Translations under genes and position numbers: made by a program
The notes under the pieces: model-generated
Told to the model about the DNA's origin: nothing
Databases searched by the model: none
What the model saw: the letters and a program-made list of their open reading frames with translations, nothing else
NCBI RefSeq assembly: GCF_026341515.1
Contig: NZ_JAPEOK010000001.1
Span: forward strand, 7,006,001 to 7,070,000
Length of the DNA stretch: 64,000 nucleotides
Direction of reading: 5' to 3'
Source: Streptomyces sp. NBC_00878
GTDB lineage: Bacteria; Actinomycetota; Actinomycetes; Streptomycetales; Streptomycetaceae
Part shown: in pieces, positions 44,561 to 53,145 of the stretch
Layout: every line of letters begins with the position of its first letter
Numbering within the stretch: the stretch's first letter is position 1

Positions 44561-45325
44561 TTGCGACAGAATCTGAGCAGGGGAATGGTCGTGGCCGCCG
44601 CCGCGACGAGCATCCTGTCCCTGTACGGCACGCCGGCGTTCGCGGACATCCGCTCCGAGGAGACCTCAGGGGGCGTATCCGGCGCGCTGTCCGACACGCC
44701 TGCTGCGCTACCCGGCGACAGCGCCCTCCACAACCCGGAGAACGCTCCCGCGAGCGCGAGCCCCAAGACCAGCGACGTGAACACCGCGCCCGACCCGTCC
44801 CCGGTGAACGCCCGCATCAGCGGTTCGAACCACAGTGGGTGGCAGGGTGCTGTCCGTGACTCCGCCCAGGCTGACGGCCGTGAGCACGGCGACCACGGGC
44901 GTCACGGCGACGCTGCCAGGTATGGCGGCTACGGCAGCGGTTACGGTGACGGCGGCGGCTACGGTGACGACGACGACGGCGGCGGCTACGGTGACGAGAG
45001 CGCCTACGGTGACGCCGGCGGCTACGGTGACGACGAGAGCGGCTACGGTGACGGCGGCAAACCGCCTACGAAGCCCCCCATCACGCCGTCGGCGTCACCG
45101 CCTCCCACCACGCCACCGGTGAAGTCACCGGCCGCATCGGCGCCCCCGACCACTGCGCTCAGCACCCCGCCGCGGACGCCACCTGCCTCGCCTCCGACGC
45201 AACCGCCCTCCCTCGCCGAGACCGGCACCAATGAGCAGGTACTGGCGGCGTCGGGCATCGCCGCGCTGCTGTTGACGAGCGGCGCCATCCTGTACCGACG
45301 AGGCCGAGCCGGGTCCGGTCGATAG
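44561..45325 (+). CDS. Sortase-anchored cell-wall protein with GYGD repeats
   Basis: The 254-residue protein has a signal peptide (MVVAAAATSILSLYGTPAFA). A Ser/Pro region comes next, then a low-complexity block with about eight Gly-Tyr-Gly-Asp repeats (about residues 123-167), and a Pro/Thr wall-spanning segment. The classic sorting signal follows: LAETG, a membrane helix (VLAASGIAALLLTSGAILY) and RRGRAGSGR. LAxTG is the class E sortase motif of Streptomyces, used for chaplins; no chaplin domain is present. The start is TTG 44561 (with AGGAAG upstream) or ATG 44585. The acidic repeats may bind cations. Confidence 0.8.
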   Translation: MRQNLSRGMVVAAAATSILSLYGTPAFADIRSEETSGGVSGALSDTPAALPGDSALHNPENAPASASPKTSDVNTAPDPSPVNARISGSNHSGWQGAVRDSAQADGREHGDHGRHGDAARYGGYGSGYGDGGGYGDDDDGGGYGDESAYGDAGGYGDDESGYGDGGKPPTKPPITPSASPPPTTPPVKSPAASAPPTTALSTPPRTPPASPPTQPPSLAETGTNEQVLAASGIAALLLTSGAILYRRGRAGSGR

Positions 45326-45334
45326 CGTTCCGCT

Positions 45335-45367
45335 CCGGGTGCCGGAGGAAGCGCCTCCGGCACCCGG
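45335..45367. terminator. Bidirectional terminator after the wall protein
   Basis: A 14-base-pair perfect stem (45335-45348 with 45354-45367) with a 5-base loop lies between the convergent wall-protein and flavoprotein genes. Confidence 0.87.
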
Positions 45368-45393
45368 CACCCCCTTCGTCGACGGTGCGTCTT

Positions 45394-46647
45394 TCAAGAT
45401 GCTTCTGCGCGCCTCCGGCCCACCGGTTCGGGGATCACCTGGACGGGCGGGGCGGCGGTGCGCAGTCGGTGGCGCACTCCTCGTACGAGTGTCGTCGCCG
45501 TGAAGGTCGCTCCGTGGACGAAGCGCATGGCCGGGCCGAAGGCGGAGGCGGTCGCCAGGCCTGCCAGGAACAGTCCTTGGCGCGAGGACTCGAAGCCCCG
45601 CCCGACAGCAGGGGAGCCGTCGGCCGTTGTTGCCAGGCTCCCACGCAACTCGGCGGAGAGCAGGTCGAGTCGGTCCAGGCCTGCCCGGAACCCCGTGGCC
45701 GTGATCACATGTTCGGTATCCAGAGAGCTCAGCTCCCCGGTCCGGCTCACCGTCTCCAGCCGTACGCCGCCCGGCACCGCACGGGCCGCGGAGACCTCGC
45801 GGCCGAGCAGCATCTCCACCACCGGCTCGACCCGGTCCCGTACCCACCAGGCGCCCGCCGGTCCCAGCGCGGTGGCCGCGATGCGGGTGCGGGTCGCCTC
45901 GGGGAGGCGACGGAAGAGGTCCGGACGCTCGGCGTAGAACCAGTTGCGCCAGCCGCAGCCGAGGCCGCTGTGCGGGGTGCGGGCCGACTGCCACCAGAGG
46001 CGCTGCAAGGGCGGCGGCACGTCGTTCCAGCGCAACCGTTGCGCCCGCGCCAGCACCCGTACGCGCGTGCCTTGTTCGGCGAGGAGTGCCGCCGTCTCCA
46101 GGGCAGCCTGGCCGCCGCCGATCACCGTGACGTCCATGCCGCGGAAGCGGCCGAGGTCACTGTGGTGGCTGCTGTGCGTGACGAGTGCGGGGTGCAGGCC
46201 ACGCAGGGGGGAAGGCACCTCTACGAAGGGCATGACGCCGACCGCCAGCGCGACCGTCCGGGCGCGCAGCACCTCTCCGTCCTCGGTGACTGCTTCGAAA
46301 CCGACCGGACCGGCTGCCACCCGGCTCACCATGCGCTCGTCCACCGGGGGCACGGCGTTACGCGCGAACCACAGGCCGTACTCGGCGAAGGTCTCCACCG
46401 GGATCGGCTCCGCATGGTTCGCCGTGAGCCCTGCGGCTGCGCAGTACGTGTCCAGACGCCAACGACCGTCGGGGTCGGCGAGGTTGGAGGCCCACGGCTC
46501 CGACTTCAGGTACATGCCGCGGGGCATGTGGGCTCGCCAGGACGCCATGGGCCGCCCGAGGACGCGCAGGTCAAGCCCTGCGGCCGCGGCGTGCGACGCG
46601 ATGGACAGGCCGTATGGGCCGGCGCCCACCACCAGCAAGTCGTACAT
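45394..46647 (-). CDS. FAD/NAD(P)-binding monooxygenase-like protein
   Basis: The 417-residue protein has two Rossmann motifs, LLVVGAGPYGLSIASHA at the N terminus (FAD) and VTVIGGGQAALETAALLAEQG near residue 165 (NADPH). Near the C terminus are ITATGFRAGLDRLDLL and GLFLAGLATASAFGP. This is the flavin monooxygenase/N-hydroxylase-like architecture. The ATG (46647) overlaps the ATP-grasp stop by one base, so the two are co-translated. The pair could oxidise and then ligate a small molecule, or modify the neighbouring polysaccharide; this is inference. Confidence 0.82.
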   Translation of the reverse strand: MYDLLVVGAGPYGLSIASHAAAAGLDLRVLGRPMASWRAHMPRGMYLKSEPWASNLADPDGRWRLDTYCAAAGLTANHAEPIPVETFAEYGLWFARNAVPPVDERMVSRVAAGPVGFEAVTEDGEVLRARTVALAVGVMPFVEVPSPLRGLHPALVTHSSHHSDLGRFRGMDVTVIGGGQAALETAALLAEQGTRVRVLARAQRLRWNDVPPPLQRLWWQSARTPHSGLGCGWRNWFYAERPDLFRRLPEATRTRIAATALGPAGAWWVRDRVEPVVEMLLGREVSAARAVPGGVRLETVSRTGELSSLDTEHVITATGFRAGLDRLDLLSAELRGSLATTADGSPAVGRGFESSRQGLFLAGLATASAFGPAMRFVHGATFTATTLVRGVRHRLRTAAPPVQVIPEPVGRRRAEAS

Positions 46648-47906
46648 CAGCAACTCCTCGCTTTCTCGTCGTCGGTGAGGGGCGGTGCGTCCGCTTGGCG
46701 GACCACGCGTGCGGGTGCGGGTGCCGACGGGTGCGCGCGCAGCCGCTCCCGCAGTCGACCGGACACATGGCGGCACCACAGGGCCCACATCGCCCGGCCG
46801 GGAGCCGGGTCGTCCGGGGCGTGCCAGGCCAGTTCGCGTCCGTGCGGCGCGGGCCGCAGTGCGGCGAGCGGTGCGTAGTTCTCCACCACGAACGACCGCC
46901 CCACCAGGGGTGTGGCCTCCGGCAGGGGACGGTGCGTCAGGTCGAGATGCAGGGCGCGTACGACGTCCAGTCCGGCGGAGTCGCAGAAGAGCCGGAACTG
47001 GGCACCGAGGCGCGGGTTGAAGTCGAGCAGGTGATAGCGGCCCGTTGTGCCGCAGCGGCGGAAGTCGAGGTCGAAGATGCCGCGGTAGCCGAGATCGCCG
47101 GTGAGCCGCTCGGCGAGCGCCTGCACCTGCGGGTTGGCCGTCCAGCGGCCGACGGCGGTCAGGCCCGCCCCGCGCGGCCACGCCCGCTGCTTGCGGCCCG
47201 GCCCGCCCGCGCGCACAACGCCGGAGCGGTCGGCGTATCCGTGGAAGAACCAGTCGCGGTCCGGACCCGGCGGCAGATACGCCTGCAGCAGCAGCGGGCT
47301 GCCGGCCTCCTCGGTGCGCAGATACAGCTCCCGGGCCTGCTGAGCGGATTTCACCAGCACCGTGCTGTGCAGCGTGCTGTCGGCGGGCAACAGCCAGGGT
47401 CGGCTCCACTTCGCCACCAGCGGAAGTCCCAGCCGCAAGGTGGCGTCGGCGGCCTGCCCCGGGCTGTCCGGGACCAGGGTCACCGGGTGCGCGATGTCCA
47501 AGGACGCGCACACGGAGGCCAGACCGGCCTTGTCGGCGACGCGTTCGGGTAGCCCGCCGGGCCCGGCGGGCAGCAGATAGGAGGGCGCGAGTTCCTCACG
47601 CACGCGGCCCACGGCGATGGCGCTCGCGTCGTCCATCGGGACCAGGACGGCGGGCCGTGCGATCCGGGCGGTCACCCGGCGCAGTACGGCGGCGATCTCG
47701 CGGGGGGACGACCCGGGTTGCGGCGGAGGATGCGTTTCCCGCAGAAAACGCGATCTGGGTACGGGACTTCCCGTGGAATCGGCGACCACATGCACCTCCA
47801 CTCCCGCTCTGCCGAGCGAACGCACGGCGCCCAGTGTTCCATGGTGAAAGGGATTCCGGTCGATCCGCAGCAGAACGGCGGGGACGCGAGTGTCGAGTAG
47901 TTGCAC
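46647..47906 (-). CDS. ATP-grasp enzyme
   Basis: The 419-residue protein has an ATP-grasp fold. An N-terminal domain (RNPFHHGTLGAVRSLGRAG) is followed by LVPMDDASAIAVGRVRE, LGLPLVAKWSRPWLLP with the ATP-binding Lys, LQAYLPPGPDRDWFFHGY and the metal site DLDFRRC...HLLDFNPRLGAQFRLF. These enzymes form carboxylate-amine or thiol bonds through acyl phosphates. The GTG at 47906 has a GAAGGAG site eight bases away. It is divergent from the GH26-like gene and coupled to the flavoprotein; together they form a two-gene unit of unknown product. Confidence 0.82.
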   Translation of the reverse strand: MQLLDTRVPAVLLRIDRNPFHHGTLGAVRSLGRAGVEVHVVADSTGSPVPRSRFLRETHPPPQPGSSPREIAAVLRRVTARIARPAVLVPMDDASAIAVGRVREELAPSYLLPAGPGGLPERVADKAGLASVCASLDIAHPVTLVPDSPGQAADATLRLGLPLVAKWSRPWLLPADSTLHSTVLVKSAQQARELYLRTEEAGSPLLLQAYLPPGPDRDWFFHGYADRSGVVRAGGPGRKQRAWPRGAGLTAVGRWTANPQVQALAERLTGDLGYRGIFDLDFRRCGTTGRYHLLDFNPRLGAQFRLFCDSAGLDVVRALHLDLTHRPLPEATPLVGRSFVVENYAPLAALRPAPHGRELAWHAPDDPAPGRAMWALWCRHVSGRLRERLRAHPSAPAPARVVRQADAPPLTDDEKARSC

Positions 47907-48107
47907 GGACTTCACTCCTTCGGCTTCGCTCACCCGTGTGGGCGAGCGAAGCACTCGAAAGCCGCAACGACAGTGGCGTTATGGCTTTTCATGTGACTGA
48001 CTTCATGTGACTGGGTGTCAGTAATACGGAAAGCAATGGAGTAGAACAACGGCGGCAGCAGAAACGCCAGGACAGAAGACAGCAGGAGAGCGGAGAAAGG
48101 AGCAGGC

Positions 48108-49451
48108 ATGGTTCTTCAGCAGTGTCGGGCCCGGACCAGGCGGCTGGCGGTCGTCGTGGCGGCGGTCGCCGTTTCGGCCGCGCTGGCCTCCGGTACCGGC
48201 TTCGCAGCGGGGACGGGGCCCCTCGCCGGTCCTTCCGCTCCGATGGCGGCCACCCCGGCGCCAACGGTGCCCGCGGCGGCCGCATCGGCCGCATCGGCCG
48301 CGCCGCCGGCACCGCAGGCATCCGCGGTCACCCCGGACCTCACGACCCGGCCCGTCATCGAGCCGTCGAAACCGGCCCCGCCGAACTCTTCCGCCGTCGC
48401 GTCGACGACCTCGGCGCCCGGCACGGAGCGCCCCGCCTTCGGCGCCTTCCTCGGCTCCGGAGTCCGGGGCGTGTACAGCATGCCGGGACTCAGCGGGTGG
48501 CTGGGTGGCGCCGAGCTGCGCGTCGGTCACACCTATCTGCCGGGGGACCGTTGGAGCAACATCGAGGGCACTGACACCTTCCTTGCTCCGTGGGCGCGCT
48601 GGCGCACGGCGAAGGACGACCGGATTTTCGTCCTCAACGTGCCCATGCAGGAGCGCAACGAGGAGGGGGTCTCCGACGCCGAGGTCAGGTTGCTGCTGCG
48701 GCAGGGTGCGGCCGGGCAGTTCGACCATCACTTCCGCGCACTCGCCGCCCGGCTGGTCGCGTTGAACGTGCCGGACACGGTACTGGTGCTCGGCTGGGAG
48801 ATGAACGGCACGACCTACACCCATCGCTGTGGACCCGACCCGACGGCATGGAAGTCGTACTGGAACAGGATCGTCACCACCATGCGCTCGGTGCCGGGCC
48901 AGAAATTCCGGTTCGACTTCACGCCGAGCCGGGGACGGGACGCCGTTCCCTGGACGCAGTGCTACCCCGGGGACGACACGGTCGACATCATCGGCATGGA
49001 CTCGTACGACCAGCCGCGAGGAGTTTCCTTCGACGAGCAGGTGGAAGAGCCATACGGACTTCAAGCACAAGTGGACTTCGCGAAATCCCATAACAAGCCC
49101 ATTTCCTATCCCGAATGGGGGCTCTTCCGTAACGGGGACAACGCCGAATACATGCGGCGGATGCTCGCCTGGATCGATGATCACAAGCCGCTGTACAACA
49201 CGCTGACCGACTACTGCCCGCACGGAGTCTGGCAGTGCGCGGACAATCCCAGATCTTCCTGGGTCTACCGGTCCGCTCTTTTCGGTAGCGCGGACGGACC
49301 GGCGACTTCGCCCACACCGCCAACGCCGTCCGTGCCCACCGCACCGTTGCCTCCGACAGGCTGCTCGCCGCTGCGCCCCGGCGACTGGGGCGACTACTGG
49401 TTCGGCGGGAGGCTGTGCCTGCGCCTCGACTGGTGGTTGCGGAGCCGATAG
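48108..49451 (+). CDS. Secreted GH26-like glycoside hydrolase
   Basis: The 447-residue protein has a signal peptide (VVVAAVAVSAALASGTGFAA) and an Ala/Pro-rich linker to about residue 105. A catalytic barrel resembling family GH26 follows, with probable acid/base Glu in LVLGWEMNGTTYTH and nucleophile Glu in SYPEWGLFRNGD. FDFTPSRG and IIGMDSYD are the strands expected between them. After a Pro/Thr linker a short Cys-containing, Trp-rich tail follows (CSPLRPGDWGDYWFGGRLCL). It probably cuts or trims a beta-glycan; the location suggests the locally made exopolysaccharide. Its 3' end overlaps the convergent acyltransferase gene by 58 bases. Confidence 0.8.
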   Translation: MVLQQCRARTRRLAVVVAAVAVSAALASGTGFAAGTGPLAGPSAPMAATPAPTVPAAAASAASAAPPAPQASAVTPDLTTRPVIEPSKPAPPNSSAVASTTSAPGTERPAFGAFLGSGVRGVYSMPGLSGWLGGAELRVGHTYLPGDRWSNIEGTDTFLAPWARWRTAKDDRIFVLNVPMQERNEEGVSDAEVRLLLRQGAAGQFDHHFRALAARLVALNVPDTVLVLGWEMNGTTYTHRCGPDPTAWKSYWNRIVTTMRSVPGQKFRFDFTPSRGRDAVPWTQCYPGDDTVDIIGMDSYDQPRGVSFDEQVEEPYGLQAQVDFAKSHNKPISYPEWGLFRNGDNAEYMRRMLAWIDDHKPLYNTLTDYCPHGVWQCADNPRSSWVYRSALFGSADGPATSPTPPTPSVPTAPLPPTGCSPLRPGDWGDYWFGGRLCLRLDWWLRSR

Positions 49452-50578
49452 CGGCCACCGGTGGCGGGACCCTCGCGGGTCCCGCCACCGGTCCGCTCCC
49501 GGAAGCGACGCAGCAACTCCTTGCCCTGCCGCCGTGCGGCCACGTCGCCGATTACCGCCGACATCAGCGGGGCCGTGCGCCGCCGGGCCAGCAGCAGCCG
49601 CTGGTTGACGACAGGTTCGGGGCGCCAGTGGTGTTTGTAGGGTTCGTCGCCGCGCAGCAGGCTCAGCGTGCCCGGTCCGCCGTTACCCGTGTGCTGCGTG
49701 CATGCGTCGAGGAGTATCACTGCCACGTCCGCTTTGCGTTCCCGCAGGCGTGGATGGGCGCCGTACAGGTAGCCGCCCGCGAGTTGCCGCGACAGCAGCG
49801 TCAGGTCCACGGCCACCACGTCGTCGTCGAGCCGGAACTCGGTGACCACCGCGTCGCCGGAGCGCACCATCGGCTCCACGGAACGCACCAGGTGCTCGCA
49901 GAAGCGTGTCTGCAGGTGCTCCGACGTCACGTTACGGCCCTGCCACTGCAGTCGGTGCAGTTCGAGCAGCCGCTGAAGCGACGCGCCCACCCGGTCCGGC
50001 GGTACGACGTGCCGCTCCACGCCGAGCGACCTCAGCTTGCGCAGCTTGGCGCGGATTCGCTGGGCCTTGCCGGATGCCAGCCGGGATACCAGTTCGTCCA
50101 TGGGCACGGTGGGCAGCTCCAGGCACAGCGAGTCCTGAAGCCGGCGGCGCGGCCCGCTCCAGCGCTCGTAGACGTGCTCGACCGCTCCGCCCGGCCGCAC
50201 CTCGCGGAAGTCGATGAGCGCGGTGCGGGCGGCGGCCGACAGCGCCTCGGCGAGCACGGCGGCCGCCCGGTCCGCCCGCTCGTCGTCAATGAGAACGTCC
50301 CCGTAGTCGGAGATCGCCCCGCCGAGCGGTACGAGCCTGGGCACTGGGCCCCGCCGGAGCATCAGGGGTGCGGCGGCCACGAGTTCGGCACCCTCGCGCA
50401 CGAGCACAAGCCGCAGCCGACCGGGCGTGCCGTACGAGAGCCACCACGAGTGCAGCCAGGCGTGGTTCTGGAACGGGGTCGCCGCGCCGCACCGCTTGTA
50501 CAGCCGCCCCCAGTCCGGGGCCACCTCGGCGAAGGCGCGCCCGTCGGTGACGAGTTCCGTCGTGTACGCCGCCGTCAC
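49394..50578 (-). CDS. GNAT/FemAB-type acyltransferase (CelD/BcsL-like) of the polysaccharide cluster
   Basis: The 394-residue protein has the double-GNAT layout of the CelD/BcsL/FemAB-like acyltransferases: an N-terminal half (FQNHAWLHSWWLSYGTPGRL, LVAAAPLMLRR) and a C-terminal acetyltransferase half (GDAVVTEFRLDDDVVAVDLTL, GGYLYGAHPRLR). These proteins modify exopolysaccharide or lipid-linked sugars. The GTG start overlaps the Wzz-like stop by four bases. It is the last gene of the exopolysaccharide operon. Its C-terminal codons are shared with the terminator and the 3' end of the convergent GH26-like gene. Confidence 0.82.
   Translation of the reverse strand: MTAAYTTELVTDGRAFAEVAPDWGRLYKRCGAATPFQNHAWLHSWWLSYGTPGRLRLVLVREGAELVAAAPLMLRRGPVPRLVPLGGAISDYGDVLIDDERADRAAAVLAEALSAAARTALIDFREVRPGGAVEHVYERWSGPRRRLQDSLCLELPTVPMDELVSRLASGKAQRIRAKLRKLRSLGVERHVVPPDRVGASLQRLLELHRLQWQGRNVTSEHLQTRFCEHLVRSVEPMVRSGDAVVTEFRLDDDVVAVDLTLLSRQLAGGYLYGAHPRLRERKADVAVILLDACTQHTGNGGPGTLSLLRGDEPYKHHWRPEPVVNQRLLLARRRTAPLMSAVIGDVAARRQGKELLRRFRERTGGGTREGPATGGRYRLRNHQSRRRHSLPPNQ
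49458..49491. terminator. Terminator of the GH26-like gene inside the opposing coding sequence
   Basis: A perfect 15-base-pair stem (49458-49472 with 49477-49491) with loop TCGC begins seven bases after the GH26 stop. It lies within the coding part of the convergent acyltransferase gene, where it encodes the Gly/Thr/Arg-rich tail. Confidence 0.85.
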
Positions 50579-51234
50579 AGCTGTCCATGCACGTCGGCGG
50601 CGGTGGCCGGGCTGGGCACCGAGGCGGGTCCGGCGGTCTCGTCGCTTTCCGTCCGCCTCGGCCGTACGAGCAGCGCCAGGCCGCCGAGCAGGCCGCCCGC
50701 GCTCGTGCCGACCAGGCCGGTCACCATCCGTGACGCTGACGTCGGCTCGATCGGCCGCACCGCCGGTGAGAACTGGACGAGTTCGACGCGGGTACTGCCC
50801 TTGGTCTTGTTCGCGTGGCGGGTCAGCGCGCCGGTGACCGCGTTGGCCATGCCGGCGGCGAGGCCGGGGCGCTGGGAGGTGGCCGAGACGGCGATCATCG
50901 GCGCGTCCGGCGAGGTGGCCGTCCGCACGTTCCGCCGAAGAGTCCGCACCGGTACGCCCGCCGATCGCGCGTCCCCGAGCACCGCGAGCTGCGTGGCGGC
51001 GCGGCCGTACGCCTGTGCGAAGCCGAGTGCGGTGGTCGGGTCGGAATTGTTGGTGGGTACAGCGACGAGATAGCTGGTCGCCGTGTACGTCGGGGCCTTG
51101 AGCGTGCCGTAGGCACCGCCGAGCAGGCCGCCAACGAGTGTGCCGGCCGCGAGCAGCAACCAGGGCCGCAGGATGCGGGTGCGGGCCGGGCGGCCGGGCT
51201 GCCGGCGGACTTGAGTGGTTTTGTCGGTCGTCAC
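50575..51234 (-). CDS. Wzz-like chain-length determinant
   Basis: The 219-residue protein has two membrane helices (about 25-45, LLLAAGTLVGGLLGGAYG, and about 168-188, GLVGTSAGGLLGGLALLV) flanking an extracytoplasmic segment. The segment includes PTYTATSYLVAVPTNN and PMIAVSATSQRPGLAAGMANAV, the Wzz/capsular-export co-polymerase arrangement. It lacks the cytoplasmic tyrosine kinase found in longer relatives. It would set polymer length with the Wzy-like protein of this operon. The GTG start overlaps the upstream glycosyltransferase stop. Confidence 0.82.
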   Translation of the reverse strand: MTTDKTTQVRRQPGRPARTRILRPWLLLAAGTLVGGLLGGAYGTLKAPTYTATSYLVAVPTNNSDPTTALGFAQAYGRAATQLAVLGDARSAGVPVRTLRRNVRTATSPDAPMIAVSATSQRPGLAAGMANAVTGALTRHANKTKGSTRVELVQFSPAVRPIEPTSASRMVTGLVGTSAGGLLGGLALLVRPRRTESDETAGPASVPSPATAADVHGQL

Positions 51235-52379
51235 GAACAGGCTCCCTGAGGTGAGGGGGACAATGAGCTGGACACCGCTGCCGCGTACACGTCCATGAGC
51301 CGGGCAGCGCTGTGGGAGATGCTGTAGCGGTGCGCGGCGTCCGCAGCCGTACGGGGCTGGGGGCCGGCCGCGCGCACTGCGGCGATGGCACGGGCGTACG
51401 CCTCGGGGCCGCCGCGCACGCGTAGGGCACCGGGGGCGGCCTGCGGAGGCAGGTCCTCGATCGCCGGGCAGGATGTGTAGAGCACGGGCAGGCCGGACGC
51501 CAGGGCCTCCACGACCGCCAGCCCGAAGGACTCCTCCGGGGACGGCGAAGCGAGCAGGTCCATGGCGGCCGTGAGGCAGGGCACGTCGGGGCCGGGGGAG
51601 CCGTCGGGGGTGTTGGGACGCTCGCCGGTGAACAGGACGCGGTCGGCCACGCCTGCCTCGTGGGCCGTGCGGCGCAGGACGTTCTCCTCCGGGCCGCCAC
51701 CGACCAGCAACAGCCAGTGGTCGCCCGGAAGTCGGGCCATCGCCCGGATGAGGACGTCGAAGCGCTTGCCCGCGGTGAGGCGGCCGATCCCGCCGACGAC
51801 ATAGGCGTCGTCCGGCAGGCCGAGGCGTCGGCGGGTGTGGTGGCGCCGGGACACGTCGAAGTGGAAACGGGCCAGGTCGATTCCGTTGGGGACGACCTCG
51901 ATGCGAGGGGAGGGCACGCCCCAGCGTTTGAGGCGGTCGGCGACAGCGGGGGAGACGGCGACCGTGGTGGAGCCGAGACGTTCGCTGGCGAGGTAGAGCG
52001 CGCGGACGCTCGCTGTCAGCTTCCGGCCTTCCATCTGGGAGTCGCCGAGGGAATGTTCGGTGGCGACCACGGCCCTGACACCGGCGAGTCGGGCGGCCAG
52101 CCGGCCGTAGACGCAGGCGCGATAGAGGTGGGTGTGGACCAGGTCGTAGCCACCCGCGCGGATCAGGCGGATCAGGCGGGGGAGCGCGGACAGGTCGTGG
52201 TTGGCGCCCATGCCGAGGTGGTGCACGCGGACGCCGTCGGCAACAAGCCCGTCGGCGACGGCGCCCGGGTTGGTGAGGGCCACCACCTCGCAGTCGACGG
52301 TGAGGTGCTGCAGCAGCAGGCGGAGCTGTTGTTCGGCGCCGCCGACGCCGAGACCGGTGATGATGTGCAGCCCTTTCAT
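51231..52379 (-). CDS. Glycosyltransferase family 4
   Basis: The 382-residue GT-B enzyme has the acceptor-side glycine motif ITGLGVGGAEQQLRLLLQ and LVHTHLYRACVYGRLAARLAG. The donor-side features are VVPNGIDLARFH, VVGGIGRLTAGKRFDVLIRA and the E-x7-E motif in SPEESFGLAVVEALASG. It adds a sugar to the lipid-linked repeat unit on the cytoplasmic side. Its ATG is one base after the deacetylase stop. Confidence 0.9.
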   Translation of the reverse strand: MKGLHIITGLGVGGAEQQLRLLLQHLTVDCEVVALTNPGAVADGLVADGVRVHHLGMGANHDLSALPRLIRLIRAGGYDLVHTHLYRACVYGRLAARLAGVRAVVATEHSLGDSQMEGRKLTASVRALYLASERLGSTTVAVSPAVADRLKRWGVPSPRIEVVPNGIDLARFHFDVSRRHHTRRRLGLPDDAYVVGGIGRLTAGKRFDVLIRAMARLPGDHWLLLVGGGPEENVLRRTAHEAGVADRVLFTGERPNTPDGSPGPDVPCLTAAMDLLASPSPEESFGLAVVEALASGLPVLYTSCPAIEDLPPQAAPGALRVRGGPEAYARAIAAVRAAGPQPRTAADAAHRYSISHSAARLMDVYAAAVSSSLSPSPQGACS

Positions 52380-52380
52380 G

Positions 52381-53145
52381 TCACACGCCCTCCACGGGGC
52401 GCCGGCGCAGCCGGTGCAGCCGGTGCTTGAGGTGCAGCCGCCAGGCTGTGTCGTTCTGGCCGATGTGCAGACGCGGGAGGGCGTGCGGGCCGGTCAGGGG
52501 GCCGGGGTCGATGGCGCAGGCGTAGGCGTACCCGGCTTCGCGTACGGCGGCGACGGCGCGGCGGTCGACCGTGCCGTACGGGTAGCAGAAGCCGTCGACC
52601 GGAGCACCGATCAGCTCCGACAGCAGTGCCCTGCTGTCGGCGACCTCAGCCTTCAATGTGGCCTCGTCGGCCCGGGTGAGATCGACGTGCGTCAGCCCGT
52701 GCGAGCCGATCTCCACGCCCGCGGCAGCCGCCCGCCGGACGCCGTCCGCGGACAGCAGCGGCTTGCGCGGGCCGAGCGGGTCCCAGGAGTTGACGCCCCC
52801 GAGCCGGGCGGGCAGGACGAAGAGGGTGGCACCGCAGTTCCAGTGGCGCAGCGCCGGCAGAGCATGGGCGAGGAAGTCGGCGTATCCGTCGTCGAAGGTG
52901 AGACCGACCAGGCCCCGACCTTCGCCCCGGGCGCGGGCGGCGAACAGTTCGCGCAGGGACACGCCGCGTAGCCGGCGCCGGCGCAGCCAGGCCAGCTGCC
53001 GCTCCAGCCGCTCGGGCGTGACCGTGATGCGGTACGGGTCGTCGGAGCAGTCGCCCACGGAGTGGTACATCGCCACCCACGGGATCGGACGGGGCCGCGC
53101 GGCGGGGTGTCTGCCCGTGCCGACGGATTCAACTGGAACGGCCAT
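52381..53145 (-). CDS. Polysaccharide deacetylase (NodB-like)
   Basis: The 254-residue protein has the carbohydrate esterase 4 motifs: GLTFDDGYADFLAHALPAL (catalytic and metal Asp), EIGSHGLTHVDLT (metal His pair) and CYPYGTVDRRAV. No signal peptide is evident, so it may act on cytoplasmic lipid-linked intermediates, or export is by another route. It removes acetyl groups from amino sugars, implying an N-acetylhexosamine in the repeat unit. It overlaps the flippase gene end by 17 bases. Confidence 0.88.
   Translation of the reverse strand: MAVPVESVGTGRHPAARPRPIPWVAMYHSVGDCSDDPYRITVTPERLERQLAWLRRRRLRGVSLRELFAARARGEGRGLVGLTFDDGYADFLAHALPALRHWNCGATLFVLPARLGGVNSWDPLGPRKPLLSADGVRRAAAAGVEIGSHGLTHVDLTRADEATLKAEVADSRALLSELIGAPVDGFCYPYGTVDRRAVAAVREAGYAYACAIDPGPLTGPHALPRLHIGQNDTAWRLHLKHRLHRLRRRPVEGV

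Noticed and set aside
44561..45325. Chaplin assignment for the LAETG protein
   Set aside because: Signal and sorting sequence resemble long chaplins, but the conserved chaplin domain with its paired cysteines is absent.
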